A stretch of 64,000 nucleotides of DNA from assembly GCF_002005565.1 (NCBI RefSeq), contig NZ_BDJC01000016.1:57990-121989 (forward strand), given 5' to 3'. The notes below the pieces were generated by a model. That model did not search any database and was not told the DNA's origin. It worked only from the letters and a program-made list of their open reading frames with translations. The translations under genes were made by a program, and so were the position numbers. Each line of letters starts with the position of its first letter. Within the stretch, counting starts at the first letter, position 1. Origin of the DNA: Streptomyces sp. JHA26 (GTDB lineage: Bacteria; Actinomycetota; Actinomycetes; Streptomycetales; Streptomycetaceae). Shown here piece after piece: positions 24,761 to 34,931 of this stretch.

Positions 24761-27556
24761 TCAGGCGGCCCCGAACGCCGAGAACGCCCACCCCGTGGCC
24801 TGGTGCACCGCGTCGCCCGGCAGCGCGGCCCGTGCGTCGCGCAGCGACTCCGCCAGGGACAGCCCGGCGTCCAGGCCCTTGTGCAGCGCGAGCATCAGCG
24901 GCACCACCGCGGCGTCGTTGACCGGCGCGCTGCACGCCACCACCCCGGCCGTGCCCAGCGGCAGCAGCGCGGTGACCAGCCCGAGCAGCTCGTCCGCGCC
25001 GACGGACGCGAACCGGGCGGTGTCGCAGCAGGACAGGATGATCCGGTACGGGCTGCGGTCCAGCCGCTCCAGGTCGTGCACGATGAGCGGACCGTCGGCC
25101 ATCCGCAGCGACGAGAACAGCGGGCTGTCCGCGCGGAACGTGCCGTGCGCGGCGATGTGCGCCAGCGCGGCCCCGTCCAGCTCCCGCAGCACCCGCGGCA
25201 CCCGCGCCCCGTCCCCCTCCAGCACGACCGGGGCCCCGTACCGGTCCTCGGCCGGCTCCCCGCGCCCGCCGCCCGGCCCGGTGACCGGCGACCGCGCTCC
25301 CTGGTCCGCCCTCTCACCCGCCGCCGCGACCGTCGGCCCGCCGTGGACGCCCCGCGCCCCCGGCCCCCCGCCGTCCCCGGGGGCACCCGGCCCCTCGTAC
25401 CGGCCGCCGGGTGCCGGACCGGCGGACCGGCCGGCGAGTTCCGTCACCTCGGCCCCGCCGGTCGCCAGCCCCGGGCCGCGGACCAGCACCCGCCGGCCGC
25501 CGGGCGGGGGCGTCGTCTCACGGGCGCGCAGCCAGCTGCTCGCCGACGGCGACACGCTCAGCACCCGCTCCCGCAGCGCGGGCAGCAGCGCCCACGGCAC
25601 CCGGTGCAGCCGCCCCGGCGGGACGATCACGACCGGGCCGGTGCCCAGGTGCGCCGCCGCCGGACCGAGCAGCAGCTCCTGCAGCCGTGCCCCCGCGGCC
25701 TCCACCACCGGCAGCCGCGCCTCCGCGCCCGGATGGGCCAGCCGCCGCAGCCCCGCCTGGACGTGCTCGGCCTCCCGCTCCGCCGCGGCCAGCAGCCCCG
25801 CCTCGAACCGCCGTACCCGTCCCCGCCCGCACAGCAGCACGTGCACCCGCCCGTCGAGCACCGCCAGTTCCACCAGCCGTACCTCGTCACCGAGCCGCCG
25901 CAGCAGCCGGTCCACGTCGAACCGGTCGCCGTCCCCGGACGCCTCGCCCCGCATGTGCAGGGTGCGGGAGCGGATCTCCCGTTCCAGACGCCGCTGTTCG
26001 CGCTCCAGCGCGGGGACGGGCCGGCCGCCGTCCAGCCGGGCCTCCTCCGCGCGGGCGGCGATCTCCCGGAACGCCGTCATGCCGCTCAGCAGCGCCGGGT
26101 CGGCCGGCGGCCGGGCGGGCGGCGCCGACAGCACGGTCGCCCGCCACCGCTCGCTCCACACCAGCAGCCGCCGCGGCCCGCCCGAGACCAGGCTCGCCCG
26201 CTGCGCCGTCGCCGCCAGCTCCGCGCCCTGCGCGGTGGCCCGGGCGCGCAGCTCCGAGGCGCCCAGCGTCATCCGGTGGTCGTCCAGGACGTCCAGTCCC
26301 CGCCGGCACGCCTCGAGCACGCCCCGCGTCGACCCCGCCGCCCGGGCCCGCAGCGCCTGCGCCGCCCAGCCCGTCATCCGCGCCAGCGGCGGCCCGCCGC
26401 GGCGACTGCGCGCGGCGACGGCCAGATGCCGTTCCGCGTCGGCCGTCCAGCCCAGCTCCAGTGCGATCCGGCCCGCCAGCAGCGACGCCTCCGGCGCGGC
26501 CGGCGCCCCGAACGCGGCCAGCCGCTCCGCCACCGCCGCCGCGTCCGCGACCAGCCGGCCCGAGGCGCGCCCCGTCGCGACCCGCGCCTCGATCAGCACC
26601 AGCCGGGCGTGCGTCTCGTACCAGGTGCGCCGCTGCGCGGCGAACAGCCGCACCGCGACGGCCGCGCGCGCGATCGCGGTCTGCGCGTCGTCGGCCAGCC
26701 GGGCCGCCCGCGCGGCCACCAGCAACAGCTCCGCCTTGCGCGTGGACTGCCCGCCGATGCCGTCCAGCGCGGTGATCGCCGCGTCCGCCTCCGCCAGCGC
26801 CTCCGGCGCGAGCCCCGCCGCCAGCAGCACCTCGCAGCGCCGGATGGTCAGCATGAACGTCGGCGTGCCCAGCTTCGCGTAGCGCTCCTCCGCCTCGTCC
26901 AGCAGCCGCAGCGCCGCCGGCACGTCACCGGACCGGAACGCCGCGAGCCCCCGGCTCTCCACCGCGTCGGCCTTGTCGTGCTCCTGGCCGGTGGTGTCCC
27001 ACAGCGCCTCCGCCGCCGCGAAGTCCGCCTCCGCCCGCTCCACCGCGCCCAGCGCCAGGTGCACGGTCGCCCGCAGCGTCAGCGCCCGCGCCGTCCAGAT
27101 CACGTCGTCCGCCTGTCGCAGCACCGGGACCGCCCGGCGCACGTCCTCCAGCGCCTCGCCGTGCCGGCCCAGCACCCACCACACGTACGCCCGCCGGTAC
27201 AGCACCCGTGCCCTGGTGTGCCCGGTGCCGCGGGCCACGCCCCGCTCGAACGCCGCCAGACCGTCCCGCGTGCGTCCGGCGTGCACGAGGGCGACCCCGA
27301 GCGTGGCCAGCACGTCCGCCTCCCGCTCGGCCGAGTCCGCCCGGGCCGCGAGGTCGCGGGCGCGCCGCAGGTGGGCCAGCGCCCGCCGCATGTCGCCGAA
27401 GTCCCGCTGCCAGATGCCGATCACCTGGTGGGCGACGGAGGCGTGCAGCGGCGACGGACCGGCGCCGAGCACCTCTCCCGCCCGCTCCAGGGCCTCGTTG
27501 GGAGCGGCGAACACCATCGGCAGCAGTCCGAGAACCGAGTCGTCTCCCGCTGTCAC
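24761..27556 (-). CDS. TPR-CHAT caspase-like protease
   Basis: The 931-residue protein has an N-terminal array of degenerate TPR helices over about residues 20-480 (repeated A..L...A...A motifs such as YRRAYVWWVLGRHGEALEDV and RALTLRATVHLALGAVERAE), a coiled Arg/Glu-rich linker, and a C-terminal CHAT domain. The catalytic dyad is His804 in HIAAHGTF and Cys843/844 in ILSCCDTARF. There is no signal peptide. GTG 27556 is chosen because it starts the first plausible TPR region; the open frame runs 90 bases further. It is divergent from a cytoplasmic subtilase, with a 148-bp spacer. CHAT proteases often act in immunity or programmed death by cleaving a partner. Confidence 0.88.
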   Translation of the reverse strand: MTAGDDSVLGLLPMVFAAPNEALERAGEVLGAGPSPLHASVAHQVIGIWQRDFGDMRRALAHLRRARDLAARADSAEREADVLATLGVALVHAGRTRDGLAAFERGVARGTGHTRARVLYRRAYVWWVLGRHGEALEDVRRAVPVLRQADDVIWTARALTLRATVHLALGAVERAEADFAAAEALWDTTGQEHDKADAVESRGLAAFRSGDVPAALRLLDEAEERYAKLGTPTFMLTIRRCEVLLAAGLAPEALAEADAAITALDGIGGQSTRKAELLLVAARAARLADDAQTAIARAAVAVRLFAAQRRTWYETHARLVLIEARVATGRASGRLVADAAAVAERLAAFGAPAAPEASLLAGRIALELGWTADAERHLAVAARSRRGGPPLARMTGWAAQALRARAAGSTRGVLEACRRGLDVLDDHRMTLGASELRARATAQGAELAATAQRASLVSGGPRRLLVWSERWRATVLSAPPARPPADPALLSGMTAFREIAARAEEARLDGGRPVPALEREQRRLEREIRSRTLHMRGEASGDGDRFDVDRLLRRLGDEVRLVELAVLDGRVHVLLCGRGRVRRFEAGLLAAAEREAEHVQAGLRRLAHPGAEARLPVVEAAGARLQELLLGPAAAHLGTGPVVIVPPGRLHRVPWALLPALRERVLSVSPSASSWLRARETTPPPGGRRVLVRGPGLATGGAEVTELAGRSAGPAPGGRYEGPGAPGDGGGPGARGVHGGPTVAAAGERADQGARSPVTGPGGGRGEPAEDRYGAPVVLEGDGARVPRVLRELDGAALAHIAAHGTFRADSPLFSSLRMADGPLIVHDLERLDRSPYRIILSCCDTARFASVGADELLGLVTALLPLGTAGVVACSAPVNDAAVVPLMLALHKGLDAGLSLAESLRDARAALPGDAVHQATGWAFSAFGAA

Positions 27557-27704
27557 CCCACGGATGGTAGTGGTCCGCAACCACGTCCCACAGGTTCGAG
27601 TCTGTATCAATCGACCGTCCGCCGACTCTGGTTGACGACCGCGCACGACCGCGCACGACCGCCGGCGGCCGTCGCCACGGCAGCCGCCTCAGTGGAGGAC
27701 CCGC

Positions 27705-29138
27705 ATGGCACCACAGCGATTCCGCGAGCAGTTCGACCAGATCCAGCGCTCGATGCCCGACGTCCCGCTGGCGATGGGCCCGGACGACTCCGCCGAGTTC
27801 TTCTACGAGAAGGGCGTCGTCCTCGCCCGCGACGGCGAGGAGGCCCGCCTGGTCGAGGACACCGTGCGCGAGCACTTCACCGCGTTCGCCGGCCTGACCC
27901 CGGACCACGTCCGCCGGTCGGGCCCCGAGACCAACCGCACCGGCATCACCCGCATCCGGGTCGGCGACCCCGGCGAGGGCGCCCGCGACGGCGACCCGGC
28001 CGTCGCGCACGCCCTGCGCTCCCTGCGGACGGCGGAGGGCCGCGCGGGCCGCCGCCTGGTCAGCCGCAACCACGTCGTGTCCATCGCGGTCAACGCCTGC
28101 CCCGGCGACGAACCCGTGCCCGTCCCGGTCGGCGAGCCGCCGAACCCGGCGCCGGCCGCCACCGAGTACGACGCGGGCACCGCCGTCGGCGTCCTCGTCG
28201 TCGACACCGGCCTCATGCACGACTACCGCTCCTACCCGCCGCTGGTCCACACCGACGGCGACGCCCAGACGAGGGAGTGCGACGACGACGGCGTCCTCCA
28301 GCAGTACGTCGGCCACGGCACCTTCATCGCCGGCCTCCTCGCCGCCGTCGCCCCCAACACCGACGTGACCGTGCGCGGCACCCTCAACGACGCCGGAGCG
28401 ATCCTGGAGTCCGAGTTCGGCGAGAAGCTCTTCGAGGCCGTCGACCGGGACGGCTGGCCCGACATCCTCAGCCTCTCCGCCGGCACCTCCAACGGCCGCA
28501 CCGACGGCCTGCTCGGCCTCCACGCCTTCATGGAGGAACTGCGCGAACAGCGCACCCTGCTGGTCGCCGCCGCCGGCAACAACGCCAGCGCCACCCCCTT
28601 CTGGCCCGCCGCCTACGCCGACCTGCCCGGCTGGGAGCACGCCGTCCTGTCGGTCGGCGCGCTGCGCGCCGACGGCGAGTTCGGCGCCTGCTTCAGCAAC
28701 CACGGCGGCTGGGTCAAGGCCTATGCCCCCGGCGAGCGCCTCACCAGCGCCCTCACCGGCTTCGGCACGCCCGTGCCGTACGTCTACCAGCACTCCACCT
28801 ACGACGCCTGCCGGTTCGGCTTCGGCTACGCCTGCACCTGCCGGTACCCCCGGCACAACGGGGTGCTCAGCGAGCCCGGCGAGGCGCCCGCCAAGCCGGA
28901 CCAGGTGATGTTCGAAGGGCACGCGCAGTGGAGCGGCACCTCCTTCGCGACCCCCGTGGCCGCGGGGCTGATCGCCTCCCACATGACGGAGCGCAAGGAG
29001 ACCGACCCCCGCGCGGCCCGCAGACAACTGCTCGCCACCGTCACCGAGTTCGCCGAGGTGCGCGGAGCGCACGTACCGGCGCTGCTGCCGCCCACCTGGC
29101 GTCCGGTCCCCGTCGGACCGCCGGCCGCGGGGACGTGA
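27705..29138 (+). CDS. Cytoplasmic subtilisin-like serine peptidase (S8)
   Basis: The 477-residue protein has the complete triad: Asp167 in VLVVDTG, His204 in GHGTFIAG and Ser413 in GTSFATPVAAG, with an oxyanion-type VAAAGNNAS. The first 150 residues form a prodomain-like or binding region without a signal peptide or membrane span, so it is intracellular. An insertion before the Ser carries a Cys-rich stretch (DACRFGFGYACTCRYP, four Cys in all). ATG 27705 follows GTGGAGGACC. It is divergent from the CHAT gene and 71 bp upstream of the sigma factor. I infer that it is the protease arm of the cassette. Confidence 0.88.
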   Translation: MAPQRFREQFDQIQRSMPDVPLAMGPDDSAEFFYEKGVVLARDGEEARLVEDTVREHFTAFAGLTPDHVRRSGPETNRTGITRIRVGDPGEGARDGDPAVAHALRSLRTAEGRAGRRLVSRNHVVSIAVNACPGDEPVPVPVGEPPNPAPAATEYDAGTAVGVLVVDTGLMHDYRSYPPLVHTDGDAQTRECDDDGVLQQYVGHGTFIAGLLAAVAPNTDVTVRGTLNDAGAILESEFGEKLFEAVDRDGWPDILSLSAGTSNGRTDGLLGLHAFMEELREQRTLLVAAAGNNASATPFWPAAYADLPGWEHAVLSVGALRADGEFGACFSNHGGWVKAYAPGERLTSALTGFGTPVPYVYQHSTYDACRFGFGYACTCRYPRHNGVLSEPGEAPAKPDQVMFEGHAQWSGTSFATPVAAGLIASHMTERKETDPRAARRQLLATVTEFAEVRGAHVPALLPPTWRPVPVGPPAAGT

Positions 29139-29175
29139 GCGGCGCCGTGCCGGGCATGGGCGCCCCCTGCGCGGC

Positions 29176-29194
29176 GTACGATGACGTGTCGTAC
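29176..29194. promoter_or_regulatory. Inverted repeat just upstream of the sigma-factor gene
   Basis: GTACGA (29176-29181) and TCGTAC (29189-29194) form a 6-bp inverted repeat around TGACGTG, ending 15 bp before the sigma GTG. The left arm includes a TACGAT -10-like hexamer. It could be an operator or a promoter of the sigma gene separate from the subtilase. Confidence 0.4.
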
Positions 29195-29209
29195 ACGAGG
29201 GGTGAGGCC

Positions 29210-29788
29210 GTGGACCGTGCAGATGTCGGGGCGCTCGTCAGGTCGGCCGCCGACGGGGACGCGGCCGCCTGGAAGTCACTGGTGGACGGACTGGGACCGC
29301 TGGTGTGGTCGGTCGTACGGGCGCACGGCCTGTCCGACGCCGACGCGCACGAGGTGTACCAGACCGCCTGGTTCAGGTTCGCCCAGCACCTGGGGCGGAT
29401 CCGGGAGCCGGAGAAGACCGGCTCGTGGCTGGCGAGCACGGCGCGCCACGAGTGCCTGAAGCTGCTGAAGGCGTCGAAGCGCTGGACGCCGACCGACGAT
29501 CCGCAGCTGCTCGACCGGCCGAGCGAGGACCGTACGCCCGAGGAGTCGGTGCTCGACTCCGAGGAGGCCGCCGCACAGACCGAACGCGTGCGGCGGCTGT
29601 GGCAGGAGTTCGAGGAACTGGGCGAACGCTGCCGCCAGTTGCTGAGGGTGCTGATCTCCTCGCCACCGCCCAGTTATCAGGAGGTGTCCGCCGCGCTGGG
29701 AATCGCGGTGGGCAGCATCGGGCCGACGCGCCAGCGCTGTCTGCGCCGGCTGCGGGCCCGGCTCGAGGCACGGGGGACGACGACATGA
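29210..29788 (+). CDS. ECF-like sigma-70 family sigma factor
   Basis: The 192-residue protein has a region 2 beginning ALVRSAADGDAAAWKSLVDG and continuing through HEVYQTAWFRFAQHLGRIREP with GSWLASTARHECL, then a linker (TPEESVLDSEEAA). The region 4 helix-turn-helix runs LISSPPPSYQEVSAALGIAV and GSIGPTRQRCLRRLRARL. This is the architecture of actinobacterial sigma-70-like ECF factors paired with conflict genes. GTG 29210 follows GGGGTGAGG. Its stop overlaps the next ATG (ATGA), so the partner protein is made in step; that partner may act as an anti-sigma or as a target. Confidence 0.88.
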   Translation: MDRADVGALVRSAADGDAAAWKSLVDGLGPLVWSVVRAHGLSDADAHEVYQTAWFRFAQHLGRIREPEKTGSWLASTARHECLKLLKASKRWTPTDDPQLLDRPSEDRTPEESVLDSEEAAAQTERVRRLWQEFEELGERCRQLLRVLISSPPPSYQEVSAALGIAVGSIGPTRQRCLRRLRARLEARGTTT

Positions 29789-30288
29789 GCGACGTGCACG
29801 GCGGTTACGACGACGCCGGGGACGGACCGGCCGACGCGGCGTTCGCCGACGGGGAGCGGGACACCGGGCCGCTGGAGGAGGAACTGCGCCAGGCCGCCGC
29901 GATCCTGGACCCGGTGCCGGCCGGGCTGCGGCGGATCGCCGTCGACGCCTACGCGCTGCACGACCTGGAGGCGCGCGTCGCCGAGCTGACCTTCGACTCG
30001 CTGACCGACGCCATCCCGGTGCGGGGGGAACCGGACCCGCCGCGGATGCTGACCTTCCGCGCGGACGACGTGATCGTCGACGTGGAGGTGACCTCCGGCG
30101 GACTGTTCGGGCAGGTGCTCCCGCCGGGTCCGGCCCGGATCGAGGTGCTCACCGGCCCGCTGGCCCACGCGCGGCTGACGGCCGACGACATGGGCCGCTT
30201 CACCGGCGACGCCCCGCCCGCCGGCCCGTTCGCCCTGCGGCTGCGGACCGGCGGCGCGGTGGTCGTCACGGAGTGGCTGCGCGCCTGA
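29785..30288 (+). CDS. Small acidic partner of the sigma factor, unknown function
   Basis: This 167-residue protein has an acidic disordered N-terminus. A helical segment follows (LRQAAAILDPVPAGLRRIAV, then LHDLEARVAELTFDS), and then a beta-rich C-terminal half (FRADDVIVDVEVTSGGLFGQ, PGPARIEVL, FALRLRTGGAVVVTEWL). The LDPVP...LEA.VAELT.DS pattern recurs in actinobacterial proteins encoded beside sigma factors, from memory. There is no membrane span or zinc motif, so it is not a classic ZAS anti-sigma factor. The ATGA overlap argues for stoichiometric synthesis with the sigma factor. Confidence 0.75.
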   Translation: MSDVHGGYDDAGDGPADAAFADGERDTGPLEEELRQAAAILDPVPAGLRRIAVDAYALHDLEARVAELTFDSLTDAIPVRGEPDPPRMLTFRADDVIVDVEVTSGGLFGQVLPPGPARIEVLTGPLAHARLTADDMGRFTGDAPPAGPFALRLRTGGAVVVTEWLRA

Positions 30289-30310
30289 CCGCAGGCGGCC
30301 GGCCGGTCAG
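30285..30310. terminator. Small bidirectional hairpin between convergent genes
   Basis: CTGACCG (30285-30291) pairs with CGGTCAG (30304-30310). The TGA stops of both convergent genes are inside the stem, leaving only 18 bp between coding regions. It may end both transcripts. Confidence 0.45.
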
Positions 30311-31104
30311 CCCGACACGGCGTCGACGAGCGCCGCCAGCGACGCCGCGAGGCGGGACAGGCCGGGCCCGGCCGGACCGCCCGGCTCGCTCATGTAGGTG
30401 TCCCGGCGGATCTCCACCATCAGCGCGCCGACCTCACCCCGCTTCTCGTAGAACTCCAGCGGCACGTACGTCCCGCTGAACGGGCTGTCCAGCCCGGTCT
30501 CCCCGCACGGCGCGAAGGCCTCGCGGGCGGCGGCGAGCAGCCCGGGCGGCGTGTGGAAGCCGTCGGTGCCCAGGCAGACCGGCGGGCGCGGGCCCTCGCC
30601 GTGCAGCTCGTAGGGCAGCGGCTCGGTGGGGTAGGAGTGCACGTCGACGATCACGGCTCTCCCCGTGGCGGCGAGCCGGTCGGCGACCGCCTCGGACATC
30701 GCCCGCGCGTACGGCCGGAAGTACCGTTCGAGCAGCGGCTCCGGGTCGGTGCCGTCGGCCCGCAGCACCTCGCGGTGCGTGGTCCGCGTGTACACGGCGC
30801 CCATCCCGACGGCCGTCATCTCCTCGCGGTCGTCCGGGAACCGCTCCGGGTCGACCACCAGCCGCGACGCCCGGTTCACGAACCGCCAGGGCGTGACGCC
30901 GGCCAGTCCGGCCGCGGCCTCGGCGATCTCGGCCGTGTGCGAGTCGGTGATGTGGTCGAGCTCCCGCTCCAGTGCCGCGTCGTCGAGGACGATGCCGGGG
31001 CGGACGTCGGCCGGTATCTCCCGCGAGGAGTGCGGCACGTGCAGGATCACGGGGGAGTGCGGGGCGCCGGGCAGCAGCTCGAAGGTCTGCGGGGCGTCGG
31101 TCAT
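30307..31104 (-). CDS. N-formylglutamate amidohydrolase family protein
   Basis: The 265-residue protein has [10 protein letters not shown], the metal-binding motif near the N-terminus, then [33 protein letters not shown] and VEIRRDTYM, in the order typical of HutG2-type N-formylglutamate amidohydrolases. These release formate and glutamate at the end of one histidine-degradation branch. GGAGCAGCC precedes ATG 31104. No hut genes are nearby, so another N-formyl or N-acyl substrate is possible. It lies 115 bp after icd on the same strand. Confidence 0.85.
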   Translation of the reverse strand: MTDAPQTFELLPGAPHSPVILHVPHSSREIPADVRPGIVLDDAALERELDHITDSHTAEIAEAAAGLAGVTPWRFVNRASRLVVDPERFPDDREEMTAVGMGAVYTRTTHREVLRADGTDPEPLLERYFRPYARAMSEAVADRLAATGRAVIVDVHSYPTEPLPYELHGEGPRPPVCLGTDGFHTPPGLLAAAREAFAPCGETGLDSPFSGTYVPLEFYEKRGEVGALMVEIRRDTYMSEPGGPAGPGLSRLAASLAALVDAVSG

Positions 31105-31219
31105 GGGGCTGCTCCAGAAGGGTGAATCGGGGGCGCCGCAGGCGGCGGCGAAGAGACGGGCACCCCGCCTCCGACGGACGGAGACGGGGTGCCCGGGAGC
31201 CCTGTGGGGCCGGCGAGGA

Positions 31220-33568
<2,349 letters not shown>

Positions 33569-34648
33569 TCAGGCGGACGGCACGGTGTCCTCGCCCGCCC
33601 GCTGCTGCGGGATCACCACGCTCCCCTGCTGGAGCGCCACCGTCCGGGCGGGCGCCGGGATGCGGATGCCCTCCTCGCGGTAGCGCCTGTGCAGGCGCTT
33701 GATGAACTCGTGCTTGATCCGGTACTGGTCGCTGAACTCGCCGACGCCGAGGATCACGGTGAAGCCGATCCGCGAGTCGCCGAAGGTGTGGAAGCGCACC
33801 GCCGGCTCGTGCTCCGGCACCGCCCCGGTGATCTCCGTCATCACCTCGGCGACCACCTCGATCGTGACCCGTTCCACGTGCTCCAGATCACTGTCGTAGG
33901 CGACGCCCGCCTGCACCAGGATGGTCAGCTTCTGCTCGGGACGCATGAAGTTGGTCATGTTCGTCTTCGCGAGCTGCCCGTTGGGGATCACCACCAGGTT
34001 GTTGGAGAGCGCGCGGACGGTGGTCTGCCGCCAGTTGATGTCCTCGACGTAGCCCTCCTCGCCGCTGCTGAGCCGGATGTAGTCGCCCGGCTGCACGGTC
34101 TTCGAGGCGAGGATGTGGATGCCCGCGAAGAGGTTGGCGAGCGTGTCCTGCAACGCCAGGGCGACCGCCAGACCGCCCACGCCCAGGGCGGTGAGCATCG
34201 GCGCGATGGAGATGCCGAGGGTCTGCAGCACCACCAGGAAACCGATCGCCAGCACCAGCACCCGGGTGATGTTGACGAAGATCGTCGCCGACCCGGCCAC
34301 CCCGGAACGGGACGTCGTCACCGTCCGGACCAGTCCGGCGATCACACGGGCCGCCGACACCGTCACCACGAAGATCAGCAGGACGGTCAGCACCTGGTTG
34401 ACGTTGTGCTGCACCGTCCGGGTCAGCGGCAGCGCCGCCGCCGCACCGGCCGCGCCGCCCGTGACCGCCGCCCACGGCACCACCGTGCGCAGCGCGTCCA
34501 CGATCACGTCGTCGCCGCTCCAGCGGGTGCGCTCCGCGTGCCGTCCCAGCCAGCGCAGCAGCATGCGCAGCAGGAACGCCCCCAGCAGCCCGGCGGCCAG
34601 CGCGATGCCGGCGGGCACCAGGTGGTCCACGGTGAGGTCCTCGGTCAT
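33569..34648 (-). CDS. Small-conductance mechanosensitive channel (MscS family)
   Basis: The 359-residue protein has four or five N-terminal hydrophobic spans. The MscS signature follows: pore helix ITRVLVLAIGFLVVLQTLGIS, then ALGVGGLAVALALQDTLANLFAGIHI and the beta domain VQPGDYIRLSSGEEGYVEDINWRQT. GGAGGTGACC sits before ATG 34648. It opens under turgor stress to release solutes. It is a stand-alone gene with its own terminator. Confidence 0.92.
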   Translation of the reverse strand: MTEDLTVDHLVPAGIALAAGLLGAFLLRMLLRWLGRHAERTRWSGDDVIVDALRTVVPWAAVTGGAAGAAAALPLTRTVQHNVNQVLTVLLIFVVTVSAARVIAGLVRTVTTSRSGVAGSATIFVNITRVLVLAIGFLVVLQTLGISIAPMLTALGVGGLAVALALQDTLANLFAGIHILASKTVQPGDYIRLSSGEEGYVEDINWRQTTVRALSNNLVVIPNGQLAKTNMTNFMRPEQKLTILVQAGVAYDSDLEHVERVTIEVVAEVMTEITGAVPEHEPAVRFHTFGDSRIGFTVILGVGEFSDQYRIKHEFIKRLHRRYREEGIRIPAPARTVALQQGSVVIPQQRAGEDTVPSA

Positions 34649-34931
34649 CGGTCACCTCCGAGGGGAACGGCTGCGGCGAAGCCGCTCGCCGACGGGCGGA
34701 TGTGCTTACTCGTCACCTGTCACCTGCTCGATTCCGTGATGTCGCGATCGCACCGGTCCGCAAGGCCTGCAGGGTCCGCAGGGTCCGCAAGGGAGTCCGA
34801 CCGGCGCGGGGGCTCATCCTGCCGTATCCGGCACGGCAGTTCGTACCGGCGGGGGGCGTTCGGCCACCGCCCCGGCCGGCCGGGGCGCGGTCCTTGACCT
34901 CAAGGAAGCTTGAGGTCGTACCGTCCCCCTC

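Noticed and set aside
24758..29788. A 1676-residue open frame on the plus strand
   Set aside because: Only its 3' end is the sigma factor. The rest is antisense to the CHAT gene or shifted in the subtilase and is Arg/Pro-rich low complexity.
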